The notes under the pieces are model-generated. The model had not been told where the DNA came from and did not search any database. It worked only from the letters and a program-made list of their open reading frames with translations. Shown piece by piece: positions 1 through 9,358 of a stretch of DNA of 33,163 nucleotides. Within the stretch, counting starts at the first letter, position 1. Each line of letters begins with the position of its first letter. The stretch is from Anaerolineales bacterium (GTDB lineage: Bacteria; Chloroflexota; Anaerolineae; Anaerolineales; DRMV01): assembly GCA_026985995.1 (NCBI GenBank), contig JALSPJ010000170.1, positions 1 through 33,163 of the forward strand. Direction: 5' to 3'. A program made the position numbers and the translations under genes.

Positions 1-1
1 G

Positions 2-118
2 ACGCCCAGCCTGACGCCCACGCCCACGGTGCCCTCGCCCACGCCGACGCCCAGCCTGACACCCACGCCCACCGTACCTTCGCCCACGCCCACGCCCAGC
101 CTCACCCCTACCCCTTGA
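2..118 (+). CDS. C-terminal end of a Thr/Pro-rich repeat protein (partial)
   Basis: The frame is open from the window edge to the TGA at 116-118 and encodes 38 residues made only of Thr, Pro, Ser, Leu and Val in the pattern TPSLTPTPTVPSPTP. Such low-complexity Thr/Pro stretches are usual as extended linkers or cell-surface tails in secreted proteins and lipoproteins of Chloroflexota, and other proteins in this window (the lipoproteins at 15311 and 16583) carry similar ones. Nothing of the functional part is visible, so the role cannot be named. Here the repeat ends the protein, so it is a C-terminal tail and not a linker between domains. Confidence 0.6.
   Translation, partial: TPSLTPTPTVPSPTPTPSLTPTPTVPSPTPTPSLTPTP
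2..118 (+). repeat. 45-bp tandem repeat, 2.6 copies, in coding sequence
   Basis: Units begin at 2, 47 and 92, each starting ACGCCCAGCCT. They differ by a few mostly third-position changes, and the last copy is cut by the stop codon. The 45-bp period keeps the frame and encodes a 15-residue unit. The array probably continues upstream of the window. Confidence 0.85.
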
Positions 119-143
119 CCCCGTTGCCCGGAGAAGCACGCTC

Positions 144-1226
144 ATGGCGGCCCTGACTTTCGACCTGTGCACCTGGTTGCCCGAGCTTTTGCGCACGCCT
201 GGCGTTTCGGGCCACGAGGCCCCGGTGCGAGCCTGGCTGCAGGAACACTGGCAGCCCCTGGCCCACGAGGTTTGGACTACGCCTTTGGGCAGTCTGGTGG
301 CCCGGCGCTACGGCACCGGCCCCGAACCGCGGCCCCGGCTGCTTTTGGCCGCGCACATGGACACCATTGGCCTCATGGTGGCCCATGTGGACGACGCCGG
401 ATGGCTGGCCGTGGCGCCGATAGGCGGGCTGGATTTGCGGCTGCTGCCCAATCAGGCGGTGTGGGTGTGGACCGAGGACGAACGGCCGCTTTACGGCGTG
501 TTACGCGCCTGGCCCCGGGAGATGGTCCCCGAGGTGCCCGCGGACAAACCCCTGCCCCTGGAAGCCTTGCGGGTGGAAACCGGCCTGCCCCCGCAGCAGG
601 TGGCCCGCCGGGTGCGCCCCGGCGCGTTGATTTCTTTCGCCCCGCAGCCTGAGTGCCTGGACCAGCGTTTCATCGTCGGCCCGGGGCTGGACAACCGGGC
701 CTCGGTCGCCGCGCTCAGCCTCACTTTGCTGGCCCTGAGCCGTCGCGAACACGCCTGGGATGTGGATGTGGTGGCCACGGTGCAGGAAGAAACCACCATG
801 GCCGGCGCGGCCACCGCGGGCTACGATTTGGCCCCCCAGGCCGCGGTGGCCGTGGATGTGACTTTTGGCCGCGGGCCCGGCGTGGCCGAGCACCAGGGCT
901 TCCCCTTAGACGGCGGGGTGGCCCTTGGTATGGGGGCCAACATTCACCCCAAAATCTACGCCGCGTTGCAAGAGACGGCGCGCGCTTTCGACATCCCCCA
1001 TCACACCGAATATTTGCCTTCGTATTCGGGAACCGACGCGGCCGCGCTGCAGGTGGCTGGTCGGGGGGTGCCCACGGGCCTGATGAGCATTCCTTTGCGC
1101 TACATGCACACGCCGGTGGAAATGGTGGCCCTGGACGACATTCGCCGGGTGGCTCACCTGCTGGCCGCCTGGATTGGCGCCCTGCCGCGCGCGTTCGCAG
1201 CCGAGCTGCACGCGTGGGAAGACTGA
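144..1226 (+). CDS. M42-family metallopeptidase (glutamyl aminopeptidase / deblocking aminopeptidase type)
   Basis: A 360-residue protein of the usual length for peptidase family M42, di-metal cytosolic aminopeptidases that trim peptides. Visible metal and catalytic positions are His71 and Asp73 (AAHMDT), Asp183 (GPGLDNRAS), the Glu215-Glu216 pair (VQEET), Asp238 (VAVDVT) and a C-terminal His322 (RYMHTPVE). The family's central insertion lies roughly between residues 80 and 170. The ATG at 144 follows GGAGA at 131-135. There is no signal peptide, so it is probably cytoplasmic. It lies 25 bp after the upstream gene and converges with the kinase gene on the other strand. Substrate specificity cannot be read from the sequence. 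Confidence 0.9.
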   Translation: MAALTFDLCTWLPELLRTPGVSGHEAPVRAWLQEHWQPLAHEVWTTPLGSLVARRYGTGPEPRPRLLLAAHMDTIGLMVAHVDDAGWLAVAPIGGLDLRLLPNQAVWVWTEDERPLYGVLRAWPREMVPEVPADKPLPLEALRVETGLPPQQVARRVRPGALISFAPQPECLDQRFIVGPGLDNRASVAALSLTLLALSRREHAWDVDVVATVQEETTMAGAATAGYDLAPQAAVAVDVTFGRGPGVAEHQGFPLDGGVALGMGANIHPKIYAALQETARAFDIPHHTEYLPSYSGTDAAALQVAGRGVPTGLMSIPLRYMHTPVEMVALDDIRRVAHLLAAWIGALPRAFAAELHAWED

Positions 1227-1269
1227 GCCGGGCGGGCCGAAGCCCGGGCTGCACGCGCCCGGCCCCGGT

Positions 1270-3482
<2,213 letters not shown>

Positions 3483-3503
3483 ATGCGCATGGGCCATAGA
3501 AAA

Positions 3504-3538
3504 AACGCCGCGCGGCGGAAGGCCCGTCGCGCGGCGTT
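3504..3538 (-). terminator. Rho-independent terminator for the minus-strand repeat-protein gene
   Basis: A 15-bp stem (left arm 3504-3518, right arm 3524-3538, one G-T wobble) with a 5-nt loop. On the minus strand it is followed by a T run (the complement of the A run at 3500-3505), so it is a canonical terminator for the gene ending at 3577. For the plus-strand MFS gene the trailing sequence is T-poor; the hairpin may still slow transcription between these convergent genes. Confidence 0.75.
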
Positions 3539-3576
3539 GTGTTCCCCCTAAAACCGAGTGCCGCGGCCGGCCGGTG

Positions 3577-4305
3577 TTACGGCACCGGCACTGTCGCGGT
3601 GTTGTTGTAGAACCAGTTGTAGGCGTAGTACCCGCTGGTGGGGCTTTGCAGGCGAATGGCAATGCGATACTGCCCCTGCAGCGCGGCGGGGATGTTGAAG
3701 GTGGTGGCACTCAGCGCACCGCTGGCGTCGGTGGTCACCGTGGCCACCTTCCAGCCGCCCACGCCCTTGGTGCCCATGTAGTTCATGTACACATCAAAGG
3801 TGTCGTTGGGCGGGAAGTTGTAGCCTTTGATGGTGACGCTGGTGTCTTTCACCACCGACTGAATGAAGAAGAAGGGGAAGCCGTAATACCCCGGCGGGCC
3901 CCCGCTGCCGCCGCTGGAGGTGGTGCTGCGGTTGTAGAACCAGTTGTAGGCGTAGTACCCGCTGGTGGGGCTTTCCAACCGAATGGCCACCTGGTAGTAG
4001 CCCCACACATAGGGGTGAATGGGAAACTTGGTCTGGCTCAGATTCCCGCTGGCGTCGGTGGTTACCGTGGCCACCACCCAGCCGCCTACGCCTTTGGTGC
4101 CCATGGGGCCCATGCGCACCACGAAGGTGTCGTTGGGTGGGAAGTTGTGGGGCTCGATTTCCACCCAGTGGGCGGCGGTGTCGACCGCGCTGATGTAGAA
4201 AAAGGGAAAGCCGCTGTAAGCCCAGGCCACGCTCAAGGGCACCGCGGCCAACAGCAGCGTCAACACCATCAGCCCCACCATGCGTTTGCGATTGCGTTTC
4301 ATCAT
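3577..4305 (-). CDS. Secreted protein with two tandem ~94-residue repeats
   Basis: A 242-residue protein with a Sec signal peptide (basic MMKRNRKR, hydrophobic core, likely cleavage after SVAWA near residue 29). The mature part is an internal duplication: residues 32-125 and 142-234 share the order GFPFF, NFPPNDTF, MGTKGVGGW, VATVTTDASG, a G-Y-(Q/R) motif, AIRL, SPTSGYYAYNWFYN, separated by a Ser/Gly/Pro linker. The pattern (beta-rich, aromatic, ending in WFYN) suggests two small beta-sandwich domains of an extracellular or surface protein, but I do not recognise a named family. The ATG at 4305 follows AGGAGGG on this strand, and a terminator follows the gene. It is divergent from the 4594 gene. 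Confidence 0.8.
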   Translation of the reverse strand: MMKRNRKRMVGLMVLTLLLAAVPLSVAWAYSGFPFFYISAVDTAAHWVEIEPHNFPPNDTFVVRMGPMGTKGVGGWVVATVTTDASGNLSQTKFPIHPYVWGYYQVAIRLESPTSGYYAYNWFYNRSTTSSGGSGGPPGYYGFPFFFIQSVVKDTSVTIKGYNFPPNDTFDVYMNYMGTKGVGGWKVATVTTDASGALSATTFNIPAALQGQYRIAIRLQSPTSGYYAYNWFYNNTATVPVP

Positions 4306-4510
4306 CGCCCTCCTTCACGACAGGCCCGAGCGAAACCTCGCCCGGCCGGGCTGTACGGGGTTCGTTTGCCCCGTGCTTGGGGGAGCACGGCGTCGCGGCC
4401 TCGCATCATGGCGGCTCTCGCTGGCCGCGCAATTTACATTTCTCACTATACCTGAAAACCCACAAAAAAGCAAGCGAATAAAACAACTTGTCTCTTTCTG
4501 GCGCATCCTG

Positions 4511-4519
4511 TGGTATCAT
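4511..4519 (+). promoter_or_regulatory. Putative extended -10 promoter of the 4594 gene
   Basis: TGGTATCAT, an extended -10 lying about 75 bp before the ATG. TTGTCT at 4488-4493 could be a -35, but its spacing of 20 bp is long. The region 4306-4593 separates two divergent genes and is clearly richer in A and T around 4440-4520, as expected for a promoter region. I see no other feature in it. Confidence 0.5.
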
Positions 4520-4593
4520 TAGCGACAAAGGAACCCTTATGCGCCGTGGGCCGCGCATCGGCCCGGCCGGTCCCCTTGCCCAGGAGAGGATCG

Positions 4594-5553
4594 ATGAGCG
4601 ACGCTTCTGCCGCTGCCGAACGTGATGATTTGCCCCAGGATGGGCTGTTGCCCCCCGCGCCGGAGGACCTGCTGCCCGAGAACCCCAACCTGCCCCGCCC
4701 CACCCGCGACAAAGGGCTGGGCGCGGTAGAACCGGTGGGCCATCCCGGGCCCGATGCCGGGGACGACGCCGACGATTGGGGCGCTTCGTTGGTCACCCGG
4801 CCCGACTTGCAAACCCTGTGGCGCTGGGCCAATGTGCTCACCAAACGGGTCAATCGGGAAGTCAATCGCACGACCCTGGCCAGGCAATTGCTCAATCAAA
4901 TTCTCGATGCGCGCAACCTGCTGCGTCGCGGGCCCGATTACTACGAAGAGGCCGAGCGCCTGCTCAACGAGGTGGCCTATCGCTTAGAGTTGCAACGCCG
5001 CGTGCGCACCTGGGCCCGGCAATATGGCTGGAAGCTGTTTGCCTACGAGCTGGCCTGGGTCATCGCGCTGGTCAGCGCCATGTTCCTCGCGCCGGCCGTG
5101 TTGCTGCGCTGGGCCCCTGTGTTGGGCTACAACCCCGACCCCCAGGCCGGCGTCGATAGCGTGCAATGGCTCATCTTGGGCATCAAAAGCGCGATTTGGG
5201 GCGGCCTGGGCGGGGCTACCGGCGCACTGTACGCCCTGTGGCGGCACATCGCCCGGGACCAGGATTTCGACCCCCTCTATAGCATCTGGTATTACGCCAG
5301 CCCCCTCATGGGCACCATGCTGGGCGCGTTCGCCTATCTGGCCATCCAGGCCGGGCTGTTTTCCCTCACCGCCGGCGTCGACAGCCGCATCAATTCCGCT
5401 GCCGTGGTCTTTTTGCTGGCCTGGATGAGCGGCTTTCAGCAAAATGTGGTGTACAATATCGTACGCCGCATCTTGAAAGCCGTGGGTCTGGACCGGGCCG
5501 GTACGGAAAGCGCCGTGGCGCCGGACAAGCCCAACGACCCAGGCGAACACTAA
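4594..5553 (+). CDS. Membrane protein of unknown function
   Basis: A 319-residue protein. Residues 1 to about 75 are acidic and Pro-rich, probably disordered. Next is a polar, charged helical stretch (about 80-145, rich in Arg, Leu and Glu; possible coiled coil), then four hydrophobic segments in the C-terminal half, beginning near YELAWVIALVSAMFLAPAV and ending near AAVVFLLAWMSGF, followed by a basic tail. No enzymatic motif is seen. The ATG at 4594 is preceded by AGGAGAGG. The stop at 5551-5553 is 54 bp before the HNH gene, which is in the same frame. A role in membrane organisation is possible, but I cannot assign a family. Confidence 0.75.
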   Translation: MSDASAAAERDDLPQDGLLPPAPEDLLPENPNLPRPTRDKGLGAVEPVGHPGPDAGDDADDWGASLVTRPDLQTLWRWANVLTKRVNREVNRTTLARQLLNQILDARNLLRRGPDYYEEAERLLNEVAYRLELQRRVRTWARQYGWKLFAYELAWVIALVSAMFLAPAVLLRWAPVLGYNPDPQAGVDSVQWLILGIKSAIWGGLGGATGALYALWRHIARDQDFDPLYSIWYYASPLMGTMLGAFAYLAIQAGLFSLTAGVDSRINSAAVVFLLAWMSGFQQNVVYNIVRRILKAVGLDRAGTESAVAPDKPNDPGEH

Positions 5554-5572
5554 CCGCACGGCAGGAGGAAGG

Positions 5573-5611
5573 TTGCTTTCAGTGCAGGGCGCGCTTCGGC
5601 TTCGCTTTTGA
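5573..5611 (+). CDS. Possible 12-codon leader ORF in front of the HNH gene
   Basis: A strong Shine-Dalgarno sequence (GGAGG, 5564-5568) sits before a TTG at 5573. That frame encodes only 12 residues and stops at TGA 5609-5611, which overlaps the TTG at 5608 used by the HNH gene. The HNH start has no Shine-Dalgarno of its own, so termination-reinitiation from this leader is a plausible way to translate it. There is no conservation evidence, so this is tentative. Confidence 0.25.
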   Translation: MLSVQGALRLRF

Positions 5612-6111
5612 GTTTGCCGGTGTTGGTGCTCAACGCCAATTACGAACCCCTCAGTGTGTGCAGCGTGAGGCGGGCCGTGGGGTTACTGTTTGCCGCCAAA
5701 GCCCATCTGGTGCTCAACGGCCGCGGTTGGCTGCGCACCATGGGCGAACCCTTCCCCGTGCCCTCGGTCATTCGGCTCACTTACATGATTCGCCGCCCGC
5801 GGCCCACCATTCCCCTGACCAAGCGCGAAATCTTCCGCCGCGACGGCTACATTTGCCAGTATTGCGGCCGCCTGACCACCCGCCCGACCATCGACCATGT
5901 CATCCCGCGGCAACGAGGGGGCGGCTACACCTGGGAAAACCTGGTCACCGCCTGCCCCGAGTGCAATCAGCGCAAGGGGAACCGCACCCCCGAAGAGGCC
6001 CACATGCCCTTGTTGCGCCGCCCCGCACCGCCGCCGCGCAGCGCGCTGTATCGCTTTCGGCGCTATTTGGCGCAGCATGAAGAATGGCGGCCTTTCCTGG
6101 AGGGCTGGTGA
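5608..6111 (+). CDS. HNH endonuclease
   Basis: A 167-residue protein with an N-terminal segment (VLVLNANYEPLSV) typical of a widespread stand-alone bacterial HNH family, followed by a beta-beta-alpha-metal HNH domain at about residues 78-135. The domain has a CQYC...CPEC zinc-binding quartet, the DHVIPRQRGG core with the general-base His, and the WENLVTAC...CNQRKGN finger. The biological target is unknown for this family. The frame is closed upstream at 5551-5553, and the first plausible start is the TTG at 5608, which lacks a local ribosome-binding site. The 3' end overlaps the next gene by 4 bp (GTGA), indicating translational coupling. Confidence 0.85.
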   Translation: MSLPVLVLNANYEPLSVCSVRRAVGLLFAAKAHLVLNGRGWLRTMGEPFPVPSVIRLTYMIRRPRPTIPLTKREIFRRDGYICQYCGRLTTRPTIDHVIPRQRGGGYTWENLVTACPECNQRKGNRTPEEAHMPLLRRPAPPPRSALYRFRRYLAQHEEWRPFLEGW

Positions 6112-7109
6112 ACGACCTCGACACCCCACCGCAAACCTTCGCCCCACCGCCGCGCTGGGCGCGGTTGTACGGCCTGGGCGCTCTGCTCGCCCTGGCCGTT
6201 TTTGGCTGGACCGCGTGGCAGGCCTGGCTGGCCCGGGGGCAAAGCGACTTCGCCCTGTGGCTGGCCGCGGCTGCGGTCAGCGCCTTTCTGCTGCCGTGGC
6301 TGGCCTTTGGCTGGTGGTGGCTGCGCCGGGTGCGCTACACCCTGACCCCCCAGGCCTTGCACTTAGCCGGGCCGGGCGCGCAGGCCACCGTGCCCCTGGA
6401 AAGCATCGTGTGGGCCGGGGTGCAACAGCACTACGACCGCCCCCTGCCCTCGCCGCCCCGAGGCTGGCCCGGCCTGCAAGTGGGGCTGGCCGCACCGGCC
6501 CAAGGCCCCACCGTGGCCTTCTACGCGGTGAGCCGCAGCCGGTGGGTGGTGGTGGAAGACGCGGAGGGCCGGGTCTTCGTGCTCACCCCCGCGCGCCCGG
6601 CCGCCTTTCTGACCGCGCTGGCCGCGCGTTTGGAGGCCCACGGCCCTGCCACAGCCGAAGCCCAGGCAGCGGCGCTTGAGGAACCGGCGTCGGCCCCGGC
6701 CGCGGCCACAGCGCTGGCCACAACCGCCCCCGCGGCCCCCGAGCCTTCCGCCGCGTCCCCCGGGGACGCGGAAGACGCCAGCCCCGGGCCCGCGCCGGCG
6801 ACGGTTCCCCCTGAAACACGCGCCGCGGCCCCGGACCGACGCGCGGCGCTTGGGATGTGGGGCCTGGTGCTGGGCGCCTGGCTGGCCACCCTGCTCACCG
6901 TGGCCGCCGCGTGGCAGGGCTGGCCCCTGCTCGGGGCCGGGCTGCAATACGCGCTGTATGGCCACCTGGTGCTGGAAGGCGCGGAAACGGGCCTGGGCTT
7001 CGTGCTGGCCGGTCGCGGGCAAAAGGGCCCGGCTTATGCGCTGTGGGCCGCGGGGCTGCTGAGCGGGTTGGGCTTTTTGTGGGCCGTGGCGAGCCACCTC
7101 TGGCTGTGA
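6108..7109 (+). CDS. Membrane protein with bacterial PH-like domain
   Basis: A 333-residue protein starting at GTG 6108 (GGAGGG at 6099-6104), overlapping the HNH stop. Two N-terminal hydrophobic helices (about residues 20-40 and 48-70) are followed by a beta-rich stretch with the pattern of bacterial pleckstrin-homology domains: RYTLTPQALHLAGPG, VPLESIVWAGV, FYAVSRSRWVVVED and VFVLTP, ending in a helix (about residues 75-185). Then comes an Ala/Pro-rich linker and a C-terminal membrane segment of about three helices. Such PH-domain membrane proteins have no general assigned function. The operon-like spacing ties it to the HNH and DUF92 genes. Confidence 0.75.
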   Translation: MNDLDTPPQTFAPPPRWARLYGLGALLALAVFGWTAWQAWLARGQSDFALWLAAAAVSAFLLPWLAFGWWWLRRVRYTLTPQALHLAGPGAQATVPLESIVWAGVQQHYDRPLPSPPRGWPGLQVGLAAPAQGPTVAFYAVSRSRWVVVEDAEGRVFVLTPARPAAFLTALAARLEAHGPATAEAQAAALEEPASAPAAATALATTAPAAPEPSAASPGDAEDASPGPAPATVPPETRAAAPDRRAALGMWGLVLGAWLATLLTVAAAWQGWPLLGAGLQYALYGHLVLEGAETGLGFVLAGRGQKGPAYALWAAGLLSGLGFLWAVASHLWL

Positions 7110-7120
7110 GCGAGGCGAAC

Positions 7121-7936
7121 ATGGACCCCTTCGGCGTCGCATGGCACGCACCGTTGGGTTGGTGGGGGGTGGCGTGGGCCGCGGGCATCGCCTGGGCCGC
7201 CTACCGGGCCCGCAGTTTGAGCCCTTCGGGCGCGTGGGCGGCCTGGGGGGTGGGCAGCGCGATTTTGGCCTTAGGCGGTTGGGCCTGGGGTGTGTTGCTG
7301 TTGGCCTTTTTCGTTTCGTCCAGCGGGTGGTCCCGCTGGGCCGCGGCGCGCAAGCGGGCCACTGCGGAAAAGTTCGCCAAAGGCAGCCGCCGCGATGCGG
7401 GGCAGGTGCTGGCCAACGGCGGTTTGGCCGCGGCGCTGGCCGTGGCTTATGCCTGGCAGCCCGCGGCGCGCTGGTGGGCGGCCTTTGCCGCGGCGCTGGC
7501 GGCCGCCGCGGCCGACACCTGGGCCACCGAAATCGGCGTGCTGCACCCTCGGCCCCGGCACATCCTCAGCGGGCGGGTGGTGGCCCCGGGCACTTCGGGC
7601 GGCGTTTCGCCCTGGGGGTGGGCCGCGGCCGCGGGGGGCGCGGGCCTGTTGGCCGCGCTGGCCGGGCTCCTGGCCCCGGGGGAACCGAACGGGCGGCTGG
7701 CCTTGAGCGTGTGGCTGGGCGGGCTGGTGGGCAGCGCGGTGGATTCCCTGCTGGGCGCCACGGTGCAGGCCATGTACTACTGCCCCGCCTGCGCCAAAGA
7801 AACCGAGCAGCATCCTTTCCACCGCTGCGGCGCCCGCACCCAACACCGCCGCGGGTGGCCCTGGCTTCACAACGACGGGGTCAACGCCGCGTCCATCGCG
7901 GTGGCCGCGCTGGTGGGCTTCCTGCTGGGAGGGTGA
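7121..7936 (+). CDS. DUF92 family integral membrane protein
   Basis: A 271-residue multi-helix membrane protein carrying the DUF92 hallmarks: FVSSSGWS, then KFAKGSRRDAGQVLANGG (residues 84-101), ADTWATEIG, GTSGGVSPWG and a conserved C-terminal GSAVDSLLGATVQ followed by a Cys-pair motif (CPAC...RCG) and DGVNA. Plant DUF92 member VTE6 is a phytyl-phosphate kinase, so an isoprenoid-phosphate kinase role is conceivable; I infer this from the family only. It starts 11 bp after the PH-domain gene and ends 2 bp before the next gene, consistent with one operon. Confidence 0.87.
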   Translation: MDPFGVAWHAPLGWWGVAWAAGIAWAAYRARSLSPSGAWAAWGVGSAILALGGWAWGVLLLAFFVSSSGWSRWAAARKRATAEKFAKGSRRDAGQVLANGGLAAALAVAYAWQPAARWWAAFAAALAAAAADTWATEIGVLHPRPRHILSGRVVAPGTSGGVSPWGWAAAAGGAGLLAALAGLLAPGEPNGRLALSVWLGGLVGSAVDSLLGATVQAMYYCPACAKETEQHPFHRCGARTQHRRGWPWLHNDGVNAASIAVAALVGFLLGG

Positions 7937-7938
7937 CC

Positions 7939-8196
7939 ATGCCGCGGCGCAAAACGCGGCCCATCGCGGCTTCGGAAATCGGCGCGTATGTGTATTGTGC
8001 GCGCGCCTGGTGGTATCGCCGACAGGGGGAGACGCCGGCCAACGAGGCCGATTTGGCCGCCGGGCGCCGGGGGCACACGGCCCACGGCCGGCTGGTGCGG
8101 CGGGCCTGGCTGCTGCGCGTCGCGGGGTATGGGCTGCTGGCCGCGGCCATCGTGCTGTTGGCCGTCTACGGCGCTTTGGCCCTGGTGAGCCGCTGA
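7939..8196 (+). CDS. 85-residue protein resembling a Cas4-type N-terminus fused to a membrane helix
   Basis: The ATG at 7939 lies 2 bp after the DUF92 stop; GGGAGGG just upstream supports it. Residues 9-50 read ASEIGAYVYCARAWWYRRQG followed by GRRGHTAHG. This matches the start of Cas4/RecB-like PD-(D/E)XK nucleases: the S-(D/E)-(I/L)-x-x-Y-x-x-C-x-R segment with the first Fe-S cysteine, then the G-x-x-x-H helix. The rest of the nuclease (acidic residues, catalytic Lys, three C-terminal cysteines) is missing; instead a single membrane helix (about residues 60-82) ends the protein. It cannot be an active nuclease as it stands. It could be a membrane-anchored protein that reuses the fold start, or a remnant. 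Confidence 0.65.
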   Translation: MPRRKTRPIAASEIGAYVYCARAWWYRRQGETPANEADLAAGRRGHTAHGRLVRRAWLLRVAGYGLLAAAIVLLAVYGALALVSR

Positions 8197-8230
8197 GCCA
8201 CGCGGCCGGCTTTCGTACCGCGCGCCTGCC

Positions 8231-9349
8231 TCACTCCGCGTAGTAGCTCATGCTGTGCAGGGTGTAGAAGGCCAGCGCCTCCCGGTTGACCCGCACGCCC
8301 AGGCCCGGGCCCTGGGGCACGGTGATGGTGCCGTCGTCGTTGAGCGCGAAGCGCTCGTGGGTGATGTCCAGCCGATAGTAGCGGTCCGTGGCCGAAATAT
8401 CCCCCGGCAGACGGAAGTTGGGCAGCGAGGCCAGGGCCAGATTGGCAGCCCGGCCAATGCCGGTTTCCAACATGCCCCCGCTCCACACGGGCACTTTGTT
8501 GGCCGCGGCCAAATCGTGAATGCGCACCGCCTCGGTCAGGCCGCCCACCCGGCCTACTTTGATGTTGATGACTCGGGCGGCGTCCATTTCCATGGCCTTG
8601 CGGGCCTTTTCCGCGGAAGTGATGCTCTCGTCCAAGCAAATGGGCGTGCGAAATTCCTTCTGCAGCTTGTGGTGGTCCCACAAATCGTCGTAGGCCAGGG
8701 GCTGCTCGATGAGCAGCAGGTTCATGTCGTCCAAAGGCCGCAGCGCAGTGCGGGCCGTTTCCAGGTCATAGGCGCTGTTGGCGTCCACCTGCAGGGGCAC
8801 ATCGGGGAAGGCCTCCCGCACCGCGCGCACGAACATGACATCCTGGCCGGGCTTGATTTTCAGCTTGATGCGACGATAGCCCTGCTCCAGGTAGGCGGCC
8901 ACCACCTGCACCAGGGCCTGAGGGCTTTCCTGCAGGCCTACCGAAACGCCCACGGGCACCCGTTCCCGGGTTCCACCCAGCAAATCCCGCAGGGAGCGGC
9001 CCAAACGCTTGCCGTAAAGGTCCCACAAGGCCATTTCCAGCCCGGCCTTGGCCATGTTGTGGTTCCGCACCCAGGCCACCCGGTCCAGAAAATCGCCGGG
9101 GTGGTGCACCGGCCCATCGAACAGCGCGGGAATGAGAAAGTCGGCCAGCACATGCTCAGCGGTGATGGTGGTTTCGGGGGAGTAGTGGGGTGCGAAGCCG
9201 GCCACCACTTCGCCCCAGCCGATGTAGCCGTCGGTATCGCGCACTTCGACGATGAGCGCGTCCCGTTGGTCGCGGCTGTGGGTGGAAGTGGCGAAGGTGG
9301 CCACCAGGGGCATTCGCACATGGTAGAGGGTGACGCTGTGAATGCGCAT
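8231..9349 (-). CDS. menC: o-Succinylbenzoate synthase / N-acylamino acid racemase (enolase superfamily)
   Basis: A 372-residue enolase-superfamily protein of the MenC class II (OSBS/NSAR) group. The catalytic set is complete: Lys164 within KLKIK, metal ligands Asp189 (VDAN), Glu215 (EQPL) and Asp240 (LDES), and Lys264 (NIKVGR). The family tail GGMLETGIGRAANLA and PGDISATDRYY is present. It either makes o-succinylbenzoate for menaquinone or racemises N-succinylamino acids; sequence alone does not separate the two. No other men genes are in the window. The start ATG at 9349 has GAGG-type sequence just upstream, 9 bp after the preceding membrane-protein gene, with which it probably shares a transcript. 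Confidence 0.9.
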   Translation of the reverse strand: MRIHSVTLYHVRMPLVATFATSTHSRDQRDALIVEVRDTDGYIGWGEVVAGFAPHYSPETTITAEHVLADFLIPALFDGPVHHPGDFLDRVAWVRNHNMAKAGLEMALWDLYGKRLGRSLRDLLGGTRERVPVGVSVGLQESPQALVQVVAAYLEQGYRRIKLKIKPGQDVMFVRAVREAFPDVPLQVDANSAYDLETARTALRPLDDMNLLLIEQPLAYDDLWDHHKLQKEFRTPICLDESITSAEKARKAMEMDAARVINIKVGRVGGLTEAVRIHDLAAANKVPVWSGGMLETGIGRAANLALASLPNFRLPGDISATDRYYRLDITHERFALNDDGTITVPQGPGLGVRVNREALAFYTLHSMSYYAE

Positions 9350-9358
9350 AAGAGCTCC

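Noticed and set aside
1227-1269. Short GGGC-CGAA-GCCC hairpin between the peptidase and cysC as a terminator
   Set aside because: The stem is only about 5 bp and has no T run on either strand; such stems are common in this GC-rich sequence.
7939-8196. Cas4-like motif as part of a CRISPR adaptation module
   Set aside because: No cas1, cas2 or repeat array in the window, and the nuclease core is missing.
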